Part shown: in pieces, positions 60,901-64,000 of the stretch
Numbering within the stretch: the stretch's first letter is position 1
How the letters are laid out: each line of letters starts with the position of its first letter
Assembly (NCBI RefSeq): GCF_050908995.1
Contig: NC_135130.1
Coordinates: 10,347,001 to 10,411,000 of the forward strand
Source of the DNA: Andrena cerasifolii
Taxonomy: Eukaryota; Arthropoda; Insecta; Hymenoptera; Andrenidae
Length of the DNA stretch: 64,000 nt
Reading direction: 5' to 3'
The notes under the pieces: model-generated
What the model was told of the DNA's origin: nothing
Database searches by the model: none
Seen by the model: the letters and a program-made list of their open reading frames with translations, nothing else
Translations under genes and position numbers: made by a program

Positions 60901-63900
60901 TATTGGAATGCAGGCTCTGGCTGCCCGGGGCTGTACTGTGCGATGGCTAACTCCAACTTCACAATTTCTCCCCTGTCTAGCGACGTGACCCACCGGAGGG
61001 ACTTTGATTTCCCGTCAAACTTCAAATCTTCACGGCTGTCACATCCAGCAGCGCGTTTCGACGGCTCGCCCCTTTGGAGACGCAATACTTCCAAATCGAG
61101 GAAATCCGAATCGATCCCCCGGATCGATAGAAACGAAAATAGGTAGTTAAATTCTATTTCAACGGCTCGCGACAAGTGTTATATCTGTACGGCAGTGGAA
61201 CAGGTCAAGCATTTCTGCCGCCGCGAGTCTGTAGCGTCCCAATGACCAGGCCCAGCCACGGACTCGTTTATGTTCGAAGAAGGTTGACAACTGAAGTCCA
61301 TTTTCTTTTGCGGCGCAAAAACTGGGTCACGCGGTTGACTCGCTCGCGCTTCCCGGTACACGTATCTCGCGGACGTGTGGCAATAAAATGAACGCTATTT
61401 GTTCGGCGCGCGCGTTTTACGAGCGAACGGTTCGCATTCAGCGGCGGCAGTGAATGGTCCGTATAAAGGATCGCAAGAAAGCCTGGGACCGCCAAGTGGC
61501 GACCACCAAAGTGGACCGCGCGTGAAAGGCGTCTTATTGTCGCGCTCCGGTCTTTTGGCTGCGCCTCCGGCTCCAACAAACCCTTTTGCCACTTCCTATC
61601 GCGATCGACACCGCGAGGTAGACGCCGGGCACTGCGGAAAAACTGTCCCGTCGCATCTATGCCACGTGATTCTGAGTGCTTTTAACCGACCGGAGTTATC
61701 CGGGAAGGATTGAAATACGCGAGGTGGACTCGGAGAATTCAGGCTTGCTTTTCCCTCGCAGAATATGTCTTATCTAAGGGATAAAGTTATCCAAAGAAGC
61801 TTCAGTTTTCAAAGAAACCTGATCGAAGGTCCCGCTGCCCTTAAAAGCCCGCGCCTTCGTCTTTTTCACCGGGGCCAACTGCTCCCCGGCCCTTTCTCAG
61901 ATAACCATAAGCCTCGGGGGTTAGATTAAAGAGGGCCGCCCCGAAACGGGGACACCGAATTCGTGAAAAAATTCGCGCACCGTGCAAGAATGCCCCGGAA
62001 ACAAAAGAGATTAACAGTTTTCTATTTCAGCTCGCCTTTTTGTCGCCGCTCCGCAGCGGCGGTAATTACAAGAACGCGAGTCGTTACTTTTGCATCAGGG
62101 CGCAAAAGGGAGAAGGGTATTTTTCTGGTCCGCTTGCGGCGATAAATTCAGCAACGTGTCTACTCCTTTCTAACGATAATTAAATGCAACGCGACGAAAC
62201 ACGGGTGGGGGGAAGAATAGCGGGTGACGCGACGAGGGGGGTGCGCAGGGTGCAAGAAGTATCGAAAATGGCTAATTAACTTGTTAATTGCTTTTCGTTA
62301 GGCGAGAGGGGGATCGGTATGTAAATCGGGAAGCAAGGGAGGCCCGCCGCGACTAAGGAGGGGCGCAGATGAAACCTGGAATTTCGCAAGGGTGGGTGAT
62401 AAATAACGGAAACACGATAAGGGGCGACGAAAACAAGCGGCGGAAGCTTTGCAATTAAAATTCAGTAACTCGCTCACCGAACTACGTCTACCGATTATAA
62501 TTGCAGCGCTGAATTCAATAAAGCCGCAGTGTCGCTTCAGACACTGTACAAATCACTTTTGGACGAAGCGACAGACCACTTCGTTCTCTGAAATCGAAAT
62601 TACTGATTCTATATCGAGCGGTCCATTCACGATCATCGACGCGGTTCGTTACTGACGCGGCAGATACGCCGTCTTTATTCTCGTTCCGCAACAAAACAGC
62701 TTCCTCATTGTTTGCTGTCTCGAGCAACGAAGGGGTTGTTTCCTATTATCACTGGTAACAACGTTCTTCTGTTTTCTTATCTGCCCGGAGACAAACACGG
62801 CTCCATTGCACCGAAAACAATGCTGTTATCGCTGCTTCCGCCGACGTCTATGTAAATTTTTCGTGCGCGCGGTTACGTGTATCTTCTCGGCCCTATCCTC
62901 CTCCGAAATTAGCGTTCGTTCCGGCGGAGGATTTTGCTGGGAACGCGACTGGTGTACCGGTAGGGGAGAGGGTAGAAAAAAAAAGAATGGAAATTTTCTC
63001 AGCAAACGGATGCTTGAGGAATTGCCGGGGCATCGCTAATTAATTGCGCTCGCCGGGGTAGGTGGGTAGCATTATCTTTAAGGTAAATTAAACAATACGG
63101 CCGAAGAGGTGTCCGTTGTCCCGTTGGACAATGAAGAATCGTTCGTTTAATTGGATTCCTCTAACAATGCAGAGGCGCGGAACAGTGTGAGCGATGAAAT
63201 ATTTAACGAGAGCGGAACGGCTAATTAATAGAACAGATTTACACTGTAATAAACAAGGAGCAATCGTACGGAATTAATAACAAGGGAGCTTTGTTACTTG
63301 ATCGATAAAGTCATTCTTCCTCCTCTGATTCTGTTCTTACCGTGCTTCAGATTTCCATTTCGAAAACCCATTAAGTTGGATATTTCCAGCAGCAGTCGAA
63401 TTTCTCCTAAATGAAATCATATGCCACCGCAATCCGCCCGAGAATGAAACGAAACGCGGCCACTCCCACCCTCCCAGAAGTATGTTTAAAAGCGAACCCC
63501 GTCGCTCGTTAGCGGCTCGTGTTTGGTTTGCATCCAATTAAAATGCAACTTTACTAAACACTTCCAATACTTCTGCGACCGCGAGCAGCTCGATGAACTT
63601 GCAAATATCTTGCAGCTAGGAGTAAAGCGCGCGCGGGGACGCATTCACAGCGGCCTTGCGAAAAAAAAAGAGCGAACCGATGGCGCGTTTGAATCTCTCT
63701 AAGTTACCTCCCAAGCGTTCCCAGTTGCCCCTCGACGAAAGTAAAACGAGTTTTCCGATCATTTTTTAGGCATGCGGCTCGGGAAATGGCCGTAAAAATT
63801 CCTCGTCGCCTGGAGGTTCGAGCGTTGATCATCGGCGGCTCCTTTGAACGGTGGACGTCGCTTTAATAACCAGTCAGCGACGCCAAGTATTTCATTAGAG

Positions 63901-64000
63901 CCTGAGATCCTCGGTGGAAGGGTGGAAAAGACGAAGAAGGATGAGTTTGCCGGCGTCGCGTGATGCGAATCTGCAAGGATAGGAGAACCGGAGGCTTCCC
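57909..64000. other. non-coding to the window end, no gene recognised
   Basis: A C9 run lies at 58054-58062. 59500-60000 and 61180-61620 are CpG-rich. 62200-62440 is G-rich. TTAATTA-type motifs are frequent near 62270, 63040 and 63220. Open frames up to about 130 codons carry no domain. If the exon at 53.2-53.6 kb is real, this is intronic. Confidence 0.45.

Noticed and set aside
1..64000. Search for known insect microRNAs, tRNAs, rRNA, reverse transcriptase and transposase motifs
   Set aside because: None was recognised by eye on either strand. A covariance-model and profile search would be needed to exclude them fully.

Overview
This window looks like a gene-poor stretch of an insect nuclear chromosome, and I think a hymenopteran (bee, wasp or ant) is most likely. 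GC-rich, CpG-rich blocks alternate with AT-rich blocks. CG dinucleotides are common everywhere, which argues against a vertebrate. TTAATTAA-type motifs recur, and the AT-rich blocks are mostly remnants of small DNA transposons. No bacterial operons, ribosome binding sites, tRNA, rRNA or CRISPR arrays were recognised. I cannot name the species, and no protein family could be recognised in any reading frame. Most open frames are what a GC-rich non-coding sequence gives by chance.

Layout. 1-3340: no gene, with an A39 run at 2533. 3342-4092: an ATTCGAAT-rich mobile repeat next to an inverted-repeat element. 4093-17760: mosaic non-coding DNA with one small reading frame (11387-11602) that is more protein-like than the rest. 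17763-18230: a second, longer copy of the ATTCGAAT repeat, carrying a nested 20-bp inverted repeat. 20837-21970: a 1.1-kb array of a 9-bp unit with a visible higher-order period. 24204-24939: a long fold-back element with arms of about 315 bases. 26078-26109: (CT)16. 27822-28511: another terminal-inverted-repeat element. 30438-30785: a 28-bp tandem array. 30786-52740: mostly unannotatable DNA scattered with degenerate relatives of that array (32.6, 37.1, 42.2, 46.3, 48.0 and 50.9 kb).

The only gene-like landmark is at about 53160-53596 on the + strand. It is a GC-rich block with no upstream ATG, two CAGTCGTTCG initiator-like sites, and an ATG that is directly followed by a splice-donor sequence (ATG|GTGAGC). 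I read it as a candidate promoter and first exon, with a start codon at the very end of exon 1. If so, 53597-64000 is mostly first-intron sequence and the DNA to the left is upstream regulatory or intergenic. A 175-bp hAT-like miniature element lies at 55924-56098.

The two main observations are the dispersed 28-30-bp repeat family, found at seven places in both orientations, and the exon-1 candidate. Neither is a proven new biological system, and transcript data would decide the second.
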